This document shows, in pieces, positions 8,328-17,147 of a stretch of DNA of 64,000 nt. This stretch comes from Bradyrhizobium guangdongense (lineage in GTDB: Bacteria > Pseudomonadota > Alphaproteobacteria > Rhizobiales > Xanthobacteraceae). The DNA lies in NCBI RefSeq assembly GCF_004114975.1, contig NZ_CP030051.1, positions 7,033,501-7,097,500 on the forward strand, written 5' to 3'. The first letter of the stretch is position 1. Each line of letters starts with the position of its first letter. A program made the position numbers and the translations under genes. A model generated the notes under the pieces. It worked only from the letters and a program-made list of their open reading frames with translations. It was not told the DNA's origin and searched no databases.

Positions 8328-8775
8328 TGACGTCGAGCCGCGCGATCTCGTGGCCGGGAAGCGCAACCGGCATCTTGCTGAAGGCAAGGCCGCCGGCGAC
8401 GTCGACCAGCAGATCCTCGCCCTCCAGATAGAAGTGCGGATGGACTGACGTGTCGGTGTCGAAGAACGATTTGATTCCGTCGGCCGCGATCCGGCGCAGC
8501 AGGCCCGCCTCGGTGAACTGGTTCAGCGTGTTGTAGACGGTCGCTAGCGACAGATAGGCGTTTGCCGCCACCGCCTCGGCGTAGAGGCTCTCCGCCGTGA
8601 CATGGCGATGGCCGCGCAGGAACAGCAGTTTGCCGAGCGCAAGACGCTGGCGGGTCGGGCGCAGGCCGGCATCGCTCAGCATTTGCAGGCAATGCTTGGC
8701 CCCATCGTCCGAGAGCAGGCCTGGCTCGACGGCATCCTCCCCGCCCGCAGGATTGTTGGTGGCCTGGATGTCCAT
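8299..8775 (-). CDS. Fur-family regulator, Irr paralogue
   Basis: 158 residues. The DNA-binding domain contains GLRPTRQRLALGKLLF and the Irr-typical SLATVYNTLNQFTEAGLLRR; the dimerisation half ends IARLDVIIHLRRKR as in Irr. Irr proteins of Rhizobiales control heme and iron genes. Two heme-sensing features of B. japonicum Irr are changed: there is no Gly-Cys-Pro-Trp heme regulatory motif in the N-terminal region, and the HHH motif reads HPH (VHPHFYLE). So this is probably a second, differently sensing Irr. Its upstream region holds a FixK2-type palindrome. Confidence 0.85.
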   Translation of the reverse strand: MDIQATNNPAGGEDAVEPGLLSDDGAKHCLQMLSDAGLRPTRQRLALGKLLFLRGHRHVTAESLYAEAVAANAYLSLATVYNTLNQFTEAGLLRRIAADGIKSFFDTDTSVHPHFYLEGEDLLVDVAGGLAFSKMPVALPGHEIARLDVIIHLRRKRM

Positions 8776-8861
8776 CGGTCGTCTTGCCTCCCGCGAAAAC
8801 GGACAGGGCGCGGCTTCCCCGTGCGCCAGTTGACATCGGATCGCAAAAGGGACGGCTTGGC

Positions 8862-8877
8862 TTTGATCCGGATCAAA
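8862..8877. promoter_or_regulatory. FNR/FixK2-type box
   Basis: TTTGATCCGGATCAAA is a perfect 16-bp palindrome containing the FNR/FixK core TTGAT-N4-ATCAA. It lies 86 bp from the irr-like start and 79 bp from the start of the 103-residue gene, distances compatible with an activator site near -41.5 for either divergent gene. Confidence 0.75.
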
Positions 8878-8955
8878 TCCGGGCCGGCCTCTGACCTATC
8901 GCAAGGCAGGTCGGTTTATTCCCAGCCAAGATGTTGTGGAATCGAAGAGGCCCCC

Positions 8956-9267
8956 ATGACGAAGCCGGTTCCCGACAAGGCAGAAATCGCGCTCGAATAT
9001 CCCGACAAATTCTATGTCGGCACCTTCGAGCATTCATCGCGATTCGAGGCACATCTCGACGGCAACGGCGTGGCACTCGTGCTCGAGCGTCCCGGGACCG
9101 AGGACGTGCGCAAGTCGGTGCACCTGCACATCAACTTCGGCCTGCTCGCCGGCATCTTGCGCGAGCTCGCAGGCAGCGTCGCTGCGATTCCAAAGGACGA
9201 CATCGCCCATCGCGAGCTGCTCGCCAGCGCGCTGCGTGAATTGCAAGAGGCGCTGAAAACCTGCTGA
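8956..9267 (+). CDS. conserved hypothetical protein, probable FixK2 target
   Basis: 103 residues, soluble, start set by GAAGAGG before the ATG. The N-terminal half looks like beta strands (EYPDKFYVGTFEHSSRF, VALVLERPG), the C-terminal half is helical (LLAGILRELAGSV, ELLASALRELQEAL) and ends in Cys. No known domain recognised. It is divergent from the irr-like gene, and the intergenic region carries the perfect FNR/FixK2 palindrome, which suggests induction at low oxygen. Confidence 0.7.
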   Translation: MTKPVPDKAEIALEYPDKFYVGTFEHSSRFEAHLDGNGVALVLERPGTEDVRKSVHLHINFGLLAGILRELAGSVAAIPKDDIAHRELLASALRELQEALKTC

Positions 9268-9270
9268 GCC

Positions 9271-9840
9271 TTATTTGGCTTTGACCTGGGTCGGCTTCGG
9301 CGGCGGCACGTGCGCCCATTCCTTGTCGGCGCGGGGGCCGTTGAGATCGCCGGTGAGGCCGATCAGCTGGCCGGGCTGGACGTCGAGCGTCTGCTGCCAG
9401 GCCTGAGTCTGGCACAGGAACTTGATTAGGCACCCCCTGAGCTTGAGGCGATCGGCGGATTCGCGCCAGAGCGAGACTGCATAGGTCTTGCCGTCCTCGG
9501 CATTGTAGATCTCGCCGGCGAAGCGGCCGTCAGGCGTCGCCTGCAAGCCCATGATCAGCTGGTGGCCGAACAGCGCGCGGGCGCGCTTGTCGGCATCGGG
9601 GTTTTCCTTGTCGCGATAGGGTTGTCCGCGCTTGTCGGCCGGCTCCTTCATCCAGACGATGAAGCCGCAGATGCGGTCGCGCGACGGACCGCAACGCTCG
9701 AGCCTGATGCGGGCGCGGCCGTCCTCGACCAGCCAGGTGCCGCTGGGGTCGACGGGCGTGGCGGCGCCGGCGCGGCCGTCAAAGGCCATCATCGCGATGG
9801 TGACGGCGACACGCAGCACGAAACGAAGGAGGATGTTCAT
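9271..9840 (-). CDS. DUF2147 exported protein
   Basis: 189 residues from the ATG at 9840 (AAGGTG upstream); a GTG nine bases earlier is possible. A signal peptide (hydrophobic residues 4-20, cleavage near AGA-ATP) precedes DPSGTWLVEDGRARIRLERC, then CGFIVWMKEP and EIYNAEDGKTYAVSL, the pattern of DUF2147 proteins, which are small periplasmic beta-barrels of unknown function. Two Cys pairs may form disulfides. It is convergent with the 103-residue gene, the stop codons being 3 bp apart. Confidence 0.8.
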   Translation of the reverse strand: MNILLRFVLRVAVTIAMMAFDGRAGAATPVDPSGTWLVEDGRARIRLERCGPSRDRICGFIVWMKEPADKRGQPYRDKENPDADKRARALFGHQLIMGLQATPDGRFAGEIYNAEDGKTYAVSLWRESADRLKLRGCLIKFLCQTQAWQQTLDVQPGQLIGLTGDLNGPRADKEWAHVPPPKPTQVKAK

Positions 9841-9872
9841 CAGCAGCACCTTTTGTAGGATCGATCGCGACG

Positions 9873-10535
9873 TCAGTTCAGTTGCGCCATCAGCGCATCG
9901 GCGCCCTTGTCGATACCGGCATTGGCGGCCGCCAGCGCGCCGACGCTGGCCTTGATGTCGTAGGCGCCGGGATATTGCCTGGTGACGTAGGCGGAGAGCA
10001 GACGCGTGGTCGAAGCGTCGAAAATCTCGACGCTGTAGATCACCGAGCCGGTCAGCATGCCCTCGCCGTCGCGCGCGGCCTGCACGCCGTTGTAAACCGC
10101 GCCCGCCATGTCGAAGCGGGAGAGTGTGCCGAGCACCGGCGTGTTGGTGACCGCGCCGGTCAGCGTCAACCTGATCCGCAGCGTCTCCGGCCCCCGCTCG
10201 CGCACCTGCGCGAAGCGGCTGCGCAGCCGCTCGGCGAAGCGGGTCTGCATGGTGGCGGCAAGCGTCGCCTTGTCCTGGTCGGACATGTCGCCGAACTGGT
10301 GATCCTTGCCACGATACACGACGACCGGTTCGAGGATCACTTTACGATAGGAGCGCCAGTCGACCGACGTGGAGTAGCGGTAGGGTACGCGACCGGAGGC
10401 ATCCGAACGATCATCCGCAAGGTAGGCCGATGAAGCCAACTCTGAATAACGTACGGGTGCGACCGAGGCGCAGCCGGCCAGGACCGTGCCAAGCACCAGC
10501 GTTCCCAGACCGCGCAGGGCGATCGAGCGATCCAT
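9873..10535 (-). CDS. DUF3313-like lipoprotein
   Basis: 220 residues with a lipobox: LAGC at residues 19-22 after a hydrophobic stretch, so Cys22 would be lipidated. The mature part (YSTSVDWRSYRKVILEPVVVY, LRIRLTLTGAVTNTPV, SVEIFDASTTRLLSAYVTRQYPG) resembles DUF3313 lipoproteins. A TetR-type operator at 10687 lies about 150 bp upstream, suggesting repression by a TetR protein. The DUF2147 gene follows 32 bp downstream on the same strand, so the two exported proteins may form an operon. Confidence 0.75.
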   Translation of the reverse strand: MDRSIALRGLGTLVLGTVLAGCASVAPVRYSELASSAYLADDRSDASGRVPYRYSTSVDWRSYRKVILEPVVVYRGKDHQFGDMSDQDKATLAATMQTRFAERLRSRFAQVRERGPETLRIRLTLTGAVTNTPVLGTLSRFDMAGAVYNGVQAARDGEGMLTGSVIYSVEIFDASTTRLLSAYVTRQYPGAYDIKASVGALAAANAGIDKGADALMAQLN

Positions 10536-10686
10536 TTTTAAACTCCTCTTTCAGCTTCTCGACAGGCGAGGCGCGACCGCAGCCGCGTGCGGGACCAGAC
10601 GCGGCTGCGACGCTCACCTTTGCCGACCCAAGGCGTCGTCCGGGGCCATGTCGGACGCTCAGGGCCGTCTCAGTGACTTCACTTAT

Positions 10687-10704
10687 AAACCGACCAGTTG
10701 GTTT
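10687..10704. promoter_or_regulatory. candidate TetR-family operator
   Basis: AAACCGACCAGTTGGTTT: arms AAACC/GGTTT with further symmetric bases, the usual shape of TetR/AcrR operators. It lies between the TetR gene and the DUF3313 gene, upstream of the latter. Confidence 0.5.
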
Positions 10705-10782
10705 GTAAATAAGGAAATGAACCGATGCCATTTGGTCGCAGGCGCGACTTTGGGCAGGGATCGGCAGGACTTCGTTAACGAT

Positions 10783-11421
10783 TCAGGCGCGCTTGCGCCG
10801 GCTTGCAGCTCTCGCGGTCGATGCGGCGCCGGATTTGGCGGGACGCTTCGCCCGAGACTGTTCAAGACCGTGCCATTGCGCGTCGTCGGCCAGGCGCGCG
10901 AAAAGCCGCTGCTGCTCATCTCTGTTGAGCGGCGACATTCCGAACAATGAGCTCAACAGTAATCCGATTGCCCCAGCCCAGCGCAGCATCGCGAGATCAG
11001 GATCGGCGGCCTCTTCCCTGATCGCGGCCATCCTCTTCATCTCGCGCTCGCGCGGCAACGCCATCAGGCCGGGATTCTCGACTATGGCCGCAACCAGCGC
11101 CAGTGCAGCGGAATTCGGCGAAGTTGCCGCTTCCCGCACGGTCGCGAGCTGGGTTGCCAGATTTGGATTGGGCGAGGTCGCGCTCACCTTCGCCATATAG
11201 GCCGAGGAGAACTCCTCGAAATGCGCCATCTGCCGCTCGAGCAGCGCTTTCAGCACCGCCTCCTTGGTGCGGAACTGGTGCATCACGCCGCCCTTGCTCA
11301 GACCGCTCTCACGCGCAATCGCATCGAGCGTCAGCCGGCCGGGTCCATCGCGCGCGATGATCGCGATGGCTGCTTCGAGCGCAGCATTGCGGGATCGTTC
11401 GGAGCGTGTGGCGTTGTCCAT
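10783..11421 (-). CDS. TetR/AcrR family regulator
   Basis: 212 residues from the ATG at 11421; an in-frame ATG at 11439 lies inside a palindrome and is less likely. The N-terminal helix-turn-helix reads LTLDAIARESGLSKGGVMHQF followed by RTKEAVLKALLE, and the C-terminal domain (RLFARLADDAQW) resembles TetR_C-type ligand domains. The tail is Arg/Lys/Ala-rich. It is divergent from the peptide ABC operon and may regulate it, itself, or the DUF3313 lipoprotein. Confidence 0.85.
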   Translation of the reverse strand: MDNATRSERSRNAALEAAIAIIARDGPGRLTLDAIARESGLSKGGVMHQFRTKEAVLKALLERQMAHFEEFSSAYMAKVSATSPNPNLATQLATVREAATSPNSAALALVAAIVENPGLMALPREREMKRMAAIREEAADPDLAMLRWAGAIGLLLSSLFGMSPLNRDEQQRLFARLADDAQWHGLEQSRAKRPAKSGAASTARAASRRKRA

Positions 11422-11429
11422 GCGCCGAC

Positions 11430-11449
11430 TTGTCTCCATGACGAGACAA
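11430..11449. promoter_or_regulatory. perfect inverted repeat at TetR gene start
   Basis: TTGTCTC and GAGACAA, separated by six bases, lie 9-28 bp upstream of the chosen TetR start. Position and size suit an autoregulatory operator. Confidence 0.5.
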
Positions 11450-11638
11450 TGAATCAAGTGAAAACCGGACGCGCTGTACATTTTTTGTGCGGACACTGTC
11501 GAGACTTTCATCTTGCGGCGCGGAACGGGACCGTGTGAGCCTCGCGCCCGGATGGGGACTGGGATGGGCCGGCCGTCGCTTCGCGCGCGAGGACGTCGCG
11601 AAGCGCTGACGGCTGGTCACGGTTGAGAAAGATACGAC

Positions 11639-13189
11639 ATGTCGAAACGAGTGTTGCTTGGTCTCCTCCTCGCTTGCGGCCTCACGGCCTCGGCGCTGGC
11701 GCAAGAGCCGAAGACGGGAGGCGTGATCAACGCCGTGATCCAGCCCGAGCCGCCCGGCCTGATGCTTGCGATGATCCAGAACGGCCCGACCCAGATGGTG
11801 TCGGGCAACATCTTCGAGGGGCTCCTGCGCTACAGCCCCAAGCTCGAGCCGCAGCCGGAGCTCGCCGAAAGCTGGAGCGTCAGCGAGGACGCCAAGACTT
11901 ACACCTTCAAGCTTCGAAAGGGCGTCACCTGGCATGACGGCAAGCCCTTCACCGCCGCCGACGTGCTGTTCTCGGTCGAGATGCTGAAGCAGACGCATGC
12001 GCGCGCCCGCAACAACCTCGCGCAGGTCGAAAAGGTCGAGGCGCCAGACGATTACACCGTCGTCTTCACGTTGAAGCAGCCGTTCGGCCCGTTCCTCGGC
12101 ATCTTCGAGGTCGGCTCGATGCCGATGGTGCCGAAGCATCTCTATGAAGGCACCGACTGGAAGACCAATCCGTACAACAACGCACCTGTCGGCACCGGCC
12201 CCTTCATGTTCAAGGAATGGCAGAAGGGCTCGTTCATCCGGCTGGTCAAGAACCCGAACTATTACGAAAAGGGCAAGCCCTATATCGACGAGATCTACTG
12301 GCAGGTCATCCCCGACGCTGCCGCGCGCTCGGTGGCGTACGAGACCGGCAAGGTCGACGTGCTGCCCGGCGGCTCGGTCGAGAATTTCGACGTGCCGCGG
12401 CTGTCCAAATTGAAGGACACCTGCGTCACCGGGGCCGGCTGGGAGTTCTTCTCGCCGCTGGCCTGGCTGTGGCTCAACAATCGTCAGGGCCCGCTGGCCG
12501 ACAAGCGGGTGCGCCAGGCGATCATGTATGCGATCGACCGCGATTTCGCCAAGGACGTGATCTGGAACGGGCTCGGCAAGGTCGCAACCGGGCCCTCGGC
12601 CTCGACCATCAAGTACTACACCGACGACGTGCCGAAATATCCATACGATCCGGCCAAGGCCAAGGCGCTGCTGAAGGAAGCCGGCTACAAGGGCGAGAAG
12701 ATCCGCCTGCTGCCGCTCGCCTATGGCGAGACCTGGCAGCGCTGGGGTGAAGCCGTGAAGCAGAACCTGATGGATGTCGGCATGAACATCGAGACGATCT
12801 CGACCGACGTCGCTGGCGGCAACCAGAAGATCGGCGACTGGGATTACGACATCGCCTTCACCTATCTCTACCAGTACGGCGATCCCGCGCTCGGGGTGGG
12901 GCGCAATTACGTCTCCAGCGCCATCGCGAAGGGCCAGGTGTTCAACAACGTCGAGGGCTACTCCAACCCCGAGATCGACAAGCTGTTCGCAGACGGCGCG
13001 GTCGCAACGCCCGATTCCAAGCGCAAGGAGATCTACGAGAAGGCGCAGAAGATCCTGGTCGAGGACGTGCCGGTGGCCTGGATGCTCGAGCTGCAATTCC
13101 CGACCATCACCCGCTGCAAGGTCAAGAATTTGATCACCACGGGCATTGGGGTGAACGACGGCTTCAAAGACGCATGGCTCGAGAAGTGA
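11639..13189 (+). CDS. ABC transporter substrate-binding protein, family 5 (peptide/opine type)
   Basis: 516 residues, typical of family-5 solute-binding proteins. The signal peptide ends near SALA-QEP. Typical segments follow: LAESWSVSEDAKTYTFKLRKG, VTWHDGKPFTAADVLFS, and PYNNAPVGTGPFMF. The C-terminal half contains the DKRVRQAIMYAIDRD helix region common to DppA/OppA proteins. It captures peptides or related solutes in the periplasm for the permeases encoded 200 bp downstream. The two Cys in the mature part (about residues 262 and 495) could pair. Ligand cannot be read from sequence. Confidence 0.9.
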   Translation: MSKRVLLGLLLACGLTASALAQEPKTGGVINAVIQPEPPGLMLAMIQNGPTQMVSGNIFEGLLRYSPKLEPQPELAESWSVSEDAKTYTFKLRKGVTWHDGKPFTAADVLFSVEMLKQTHARARNNLAQVEKVEAPDDYTVVFTLKQPFGPFLGIFEVGSMPMVPKHLYEGTDWKTNPYNNAPVGTGPFMFKEWQKGSFIRLVKNPNYYEKGKPYIDEIYWQVIPDAAARSVAYETGKVDVLPGGSVENFDVPRLSKLKDTCVTGAGWEFFSPLAWLWLNNRQGPLADKRVRQAIMYAIDRDFAKDVIWNGLGKVATGPSASTIKYYTDDVPKYPYDPAKAKALLKEAGYKGEKIRLLPLAYGETWQRWGEAVKQNLMDVGMNIETISTDVAGGNQKIGDWDYDIAFTYLYQYGDPALGVGRNYVSSAIAKGQVFNNVEGYSNPEIDKLFADGAVATPDSKRKEIYEKAQKILVEDVPVAWMLELQFPTITRCKVKNLITTGIGVNDGFKDAWLEK

Positions 13190-13215
13190 GTTGTCGTTTG
13201 CGGTCGAACGTCAAG

Positions 13216-13350
13216 GACGGTGCACCTCTCCCGCTTGCGGGGGAGGTCGGCGCGAAGCGCCGGGTGGGGGCTTTCTCCACTCGGGGACCCTATTCGCGGA
13301 GGCACCCCCACCCCAGCCCTCCCCCGCAAGCGGGAGAGGGAGCGCACCGT
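13216..13350. repeat. long palindromic interspersed repeat, copy A
   Basis: About 135 bp with inverted ends: ACGGTGC plus CTCTCCCGCTTGCGGG on the left and CCCGCAAGCGGGAGAG plus GCACCGT on the right. Inside is GGCGCGAAGCGCCGGGTGGG. The same unit occurs inverted at 21923. It sits between the binding-protein and permease genes and could fold into a hairpin that lowers expression of the downstream membrane genes. Confidence 0.8.
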
Positions 13351-13390
13351 CGCCGCGGCGACACTCTGGCAAAATTGACCTAGTTCTAAG

Positions 13391-14362
13391 ATGCTCTCCT
13401 TCGTCACTCAGCGTGTCCTGAAAGGCGCGATCGTTCTGCTTGCGATCGTCGTCCTCAATTTCTTCCTGATACGGCTTGCGCCCGGTGACCCCGCGGTCGT
13501 GATGGCGGGCGAAGCCGGGGCCAGCGACCAGGTGTTCGTCAAGCAGCTCCGGGAAAAGTTCGGCCTCGACAAGCCGCTGCCCGAGCAGCTCTTCATCTAC
13601 GTCAAGGGCATTGCGACCCTCGATCTCGGCTTCTCGTTCCGCCAGCAGGCGCCGGTGGCGAAGCTGATCGCGGAACGGTTGCCTGCGACGCTGTTGTTGA
13701 CCTTGACGGCATTCGCGATCTCGCTAGCACTCGGCGTTGTCTTCGGCACCTTCGCCGCACGCTTCGCCGGCACCTTCCTCGACACCGGCATCACCATCTT
13801 TGCGCTGATCTTCTACGCCATGCCGATCTTCTGGGTCGCGCTGATGGGAATTCTGCTGTTCTCCGTCACCGTCGACTGGCTGCCGAGCTTCGGCTATGAG
13901 ACCGTCGGCGCCAACCTCACCGGCTTTGCCCATGTCATCGACGTCGCAAAGCACCTGATCATGCCGGCGATGACGCTCGGGCTGTTCTTCATGGCGACCT
14001 ACACCCGCATGACCCGCGCCTCGATGCTGGAGGTGAAACGGCTAGATTTCGTCAAGACCGCCCGCGCCAAGGGCCTCTCCGATGCCGTGATCCAGCGCCG
14101 CCACGTGTTGCGCAACGCGCTCCTCCCTGTCGTGACACTCGCCGGCGTCCATGCCGGCACGCTGATCGGCGGTGCCGTCATCACCGAGACCGTGTTCGCC
14201 TGGCCCGGCATCGGGCGCCTGATGTACGACGCACTGCTGCAGCGCGACTACAATCTGCTGCTCGGCGTCTTCGTGACCTGCTCGGTCATGGTGCTGATCT
14301 TCAACCTCATCACCGACCTGATCTATCGCCTGGTCGACCCACGCATCGAATTCGCCGCATGA
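13391..14362 (+). CDS. ABC transporter permease, DppB type
   Basis: 323 residues, six membrane segments. The N-terminal segment VLLAIVVLNFFLIRLAPGDP is typical of DppB/GsiC permeases, and the cytoplasmic EAA loop reads RAKGLSDAVIQRRHVLRNAL. It forms half of the inner-membrane channel of the peptide-type importer. The stop overlaps the next start by four bases (ATGA), showing translational coupling to the second permease. Confidence 0.93.
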   Translation: MLSFVTQRVLKGAIVLLAIVVLNFFLIRLAPGDPAVVMAGEAGASDQVFVKQLREKFGLDKPLPEQLFIYVKGIATLDLGFSFRQQAPVAKLIAERLPATLLLTLTAFAISLALGVVFGTFAARFAGTFLDTGITIFALIFYAMPIFWVALMGILLFSVTVDWLPSFGYETVGANLTGFAHVIDVAKHLIMPAMTLGLFFMATYTRMTRASMLEVKRLDFVKTARAKGLSDAVIQRRHVLRNALLPVVTLAGVHAGTLIGGAVITETVFAWPGIGRLMYDALLQRDYNLLLGVFVTCSVMVLIFNLITDLIYRLVDPRIEFAA

Positions 14363-15198
14363 AACAGTTCTGGACATCGATGCTGAAGAGCCCGAGCGGC
14401 GTCATCGGCCTCATCATCCTCCTGCTCGCGATATCGGTCGCGGTATTCGGGCCGCTGCTGTTTCCGAACTCGCCCTGGCGCATGGTGCAGCGGCCGTTCC
14501 TGCCGCCATTCACGCTCGCCGCCGTGCCGCTCGGCACCGACGCACTCGGCCGCGACGTGTTCGCCGGCATGATCTTCGGCGCACGCGTGTCGCTGCTGGT
14601 CGGCCTCGTCTCGACGCTGGTCGCGCTGGTGGTCGGCGTGCCGATCGGCGCCATGGCCGGCTATTTCGGCGGCAAGGTCGACGACGCGCTGATGCGCTTC
14701 ACCGAGTTCTTCCAGACCATTCCGAGTTTTGCGCTCGCGATCGTGCTGGTCGCGATCCTGCAGCCCTCGATCTATTCGATCGTGGCCTCGATCGCCGTGG
14801 TGAGTTGGCCGCCGGTCGCACGCCTCGTGCGCGGCGAGGTGCTGTCGCTGCGCACGCGCGAATATGTCCAGGCCGCCGTGGTCACCGGGCAAAGCAACAG
14901 CTGGATCATCCTGCGCGAGATCCTGCCCAACGCGCTGTCGCCGGTGATAGTGCTGGCCTCGCTGATGGTGGCAACCGCGATCCTCTTGGAATCCTCGCTG
15001 TCCTTCCTCGGCCTCGGCGATCCCAACCTGATCTCCTGGGGCTACATGGTCGGCGCCGGCCGCACGGTGATACGCCAGGCCTGGTGGATCACCGTGTTTC
15101 CCGGCGTTGCCATCCTGATCTCGGTGCTCGGGCTGAACCTGATCGGCGAAGGCCTCAACGACGCGCTCAATCCGCGCCTGTCGCGGGAGGGACACTAA
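14359..15198 (+). CDS. ABC transporter permease, DppC type
   Basis: 279 residues. An N-terminal membrane segment (GLIILLLAISVAVFGPLLF) is followed by the DppC-type PLGTDALGRDVFAGMIFGAR and five more segments. The EAA loop is VVTGQSNSWIILREILPNAL. It pairs with the preceding permease. Its TAA overlaps the ATG of the ATPase gene by one base, so the operon is tightly coupled. Confidence 0.93.
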   Translation: MKQFWTSMLKSPSGVIGLIILLLAISVAVFGPLLFPNSPWRMVQRPFLPPFTLAAVPLGTDALGRDVFAGMIFGARVSLLVGLVSTLVALVVGVPIGAMAGYFGGKVDDALMRFTEFFQTIPSFALAIVLVAILQPSIYSIVASIAVVSWPPVARLVRGEVLSLRTREYVQAAVVTGQSNSWIILREILPNALSPVIVLASLMVATAILLESSLSFLGLGDPNLISWGYMVGAGRTVIRQAWWITVFPGVAILISVLGLNLIGEGLNDALNPRLSREGH

Positions 15199-16817
15199 TG
15201 ACCGCCCCTGCCGCCGTCTCGATCAACAACCTGAAGATCGCACTGCCCAAGGGCGCCGAACGTCCCTTCGCCGTCGATGGCGTCTCGTTCGATTTGCGCC
15301 CCGGCAAGATCGTCTGCGTCGTCGGCGAGTCCGGCTCCGGCAAGTCGATGTGCGCGCATGCGCTGATGGGCTTGCTGCCGGATACGGTTTCCGTCACCTC
15401 CGGCGAGATCCAATTCGAAGGCCGAGACCTGCTCAAGCTCGACGACGACGGCTGGCGCGATCTGCGCGGCCGCCGCATCGCGATGATCTTCCAGGAGCCG
15501 ATGACCGCGCTCAATCCCTTGATGCGGATCGGCGACCAGATGGCGGAGATGTTCGAGGCCCACGGCCTGCTGACGCCGAAGGAGCGGCGCGCCAAAGCGC
15601 TGTCGTTGGCGCGGGAAGTCGGCCTGCCCGACCCCGAACGCATCGTGCGCGCCTATCCGCACCAGCTCTCCGGGGGCCAGCGCCAGCGCGCCATGATCGC
15701 GATGGCGCTCGCGCTGGAGCCGGCGGTGCTGGTCGCGGACGAGCCGACCACCGCGCTCGATGTCACCACGCAGGCGCAGATCCTGAAGCTGATCCGCAAT
15801 CTCCAGCGCAACCGCAACATGGCGGTGATGTTCATCACTCATGATTTCGGCGTCGTTGCCGACATCGCCGACCAGGTCGTGGTGCTCCGCCACGGCAAGG
15901 TCGTGGAGGAAGGCCCTGCCGCGACCGTCTTCAGCGAACCGCAGCACGACTACACCAAGGCGCTGCTCGCCGCGGTGCCCTCGATGCATCCGCCGGCGCG
16001 CGCGGCGCTGGACGATCAGGCCAAAGCCGTCGAGGTGATCGGGCTGGACAAGACCTACGTGACTTCGGGCGGCTGGTTTCGCGAGGACCGCCGCGTCGAG
16101 GCCGCCCGCGCGGTCAACTTCGACATCCTCAAGGGCGAGACGCTCGGGCTCGTCGGCGAATCCGGCTCCGGCAAATCCTCGGTCGCCCGGCTCGTGATGC
16201 GACTGATCGAAGCCGACCGTGGCACGGTGCGGATCGGCGACACCGATCTCACGTCTCTTTCTGGCAAGGCGTTGCGCACTGAACGCCATCGCATTCAGAT
16301 GATCTTCCAGGATCCGTTTGCCTCGCTCAATCCGCGCCGCAAGGTTGGCCACATCATCGCCGATGGCCCCATCGCGGCCGGCCTCGATCCGAAGATCGCA
16401 TTCGACCGCGCCCGCGATCTCCTCAAGATGGTCGGCCTCGACGCCGGTGCGCTCGAACGCTATCCGCACGAATTTTCCGGCGGCCAGCGTCAGCGCATCG
16501 GGATTGCGCGTGCGCTCGCGCTCGAGCCCGAGGTCATCGTCGCGGACGAAGCCGTCTCCGCACTCGACGTCTCCGTGCAGGCGCAGGTCTTGAGGCTGCT
16601 CGAAGATCTCAAGGCGCGGCTCGGCCTTTCGATGCTGTTCATCACTCACGATCTGCGGGTCGCGGCTCAAATCTGCGACCGCATCGCGGTGATGCAGCGC
16701 GGCGCCGTCGTCGAGCTGAAGCCGACGGTGCAACTCTTCAGAGCGCCGGAACATTCCTACACGCGCGAACTGCTCGCGGCGGTTCCAGGGCGGAAGGAAC
16801 GCGCGCCCGCTGCATGA
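15198..16817 (+). CDS. ABC transporter ATP-binding protein with two fused nucleotide-binding domains (DppD-DppF type)
   Basis: 539 residues in two tandem ATPase domains. Domain 1: Walker A GESGSGKS near residue 44, signature [10 protein letters not shown] near 155, Walker B VLVADEP. Domain 2: GESGSGKS near residue 320, signature [10 protein letters not shown] near 430, Walker B VIVADEA. Each domain is followed by the oligopeptide-type extension ([14 protein letters not shown] and [14 protein letters not shown]). Thus one polypeptide supplies both ATPases of the importer, as in GsiA/YejF. It is the last gene of the operon; a terminator follows. Confidence 0.93.
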   Translation: MTAPAAVSINNLKIALPKGAERPFAVDGVSFDLRPGKIVCVVGESGSGKSMCAHALMGLLPDTVSVTSGEIQFEGRDLLKLDDDGWRDLRGRRIAMIFQEPMTALNPLMRIGDQMAEMFEAHGLLTPKERRAKALSLAREVGLPDPERIVRAYPHQLSGGQRQRAMIAMALALEPAVLVADEPTTALDVTTQAQILKLIRNLQRNRNMAVMFITHDFGVVADIADQVVVLRHGKVVEEGPAATVFSEPQHDYTKALLAAVPSMHPPARAALDDQAKAVEVIGLDKTYVTSGGWFREDRRVEAARAVNFDILKGETLGLVGESGSGKSSVARLVMRLIEADRGTVRIGDTDLTSLSGKALRTERHRIQMIFQDPFASLNPRRKVGHIIADGPIAAGLDPKIAFDRARDLLKMVGLDAGALERYPHEFSGGQRQRIGIARALALEPEVIVADEAVSALDVSVQAQVLRLLEDLKARLGLSMLFITHDLRVAAQICDRIAVMQRGAVVELKPTVQLFRAPEHSYTRELLAAVPGRKERAPAA

Positions 16818-16838
16818 AGCCTTTTTGTTTCGGTATTC

Positions 16839-16874
16839 CGGCCCGTCTTAGGAACGGACCGGTCACGGGCTTTT
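16839..16874 (+). terminator. terminator of the peptide ABC operon
   Basis: GCCCGT (16839-16844) pairs with ACGGGC (16863-16868), the loop holds a further GGACCGG-type pairing, and TTTTTAT follows. Confidence 0.55.
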
Positions 16875-16982
16875 TATCCCCTGTGACCGCCTGCAGGGCT
16901 GCAAAGCCGAAGCCGGTACCCCACATTCGTATGAAATGATTTCCATCATCTGATGATGGACCGACGATCGATTGGAGCCGAT

Positions 16983-17147
16983 ATGGGCCAGATTATTCAG
17001 TTTGTCTCGAAGTCCGAGCGCGAGCGTCTTCGCCTCATCCAGGAAGCGCGCGCGATCTACGATAGCATCTTCCCGCCTGACGATTCGACCGGTGAGCACG
17101 CGAGTGGATCCGACGCGCGCCGAAATGACGGGAGCAATCTCGCGTGA
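16983..17147 (+). CDS. small conserved hypothetical protein
   Basis: 54 residues from an ATG at 16983; an earlier in-frame ATG at 16953 is possible. It is highly charged and helical at the start (IIQFVSKSERERLRLIQEAR) with a disordered acidic C-terminus. The stop overlaps the next gene (GTGA), which argues that both are real and translated together. No function assigned. Confidence 0.5.
   Translation: MGQIIQFVSKSERERLRLIQEARAIYDSIFPPDDSTGEHASGSDARRNDGSNLA

Noticed and set aside
11309..13096. 595-residue minus-strand frame opposite the TetR and binding-protein genes
   Set aside because: It crosses a divergent promoter and is antisense to a clear family-5 binding protein; no domain visible.
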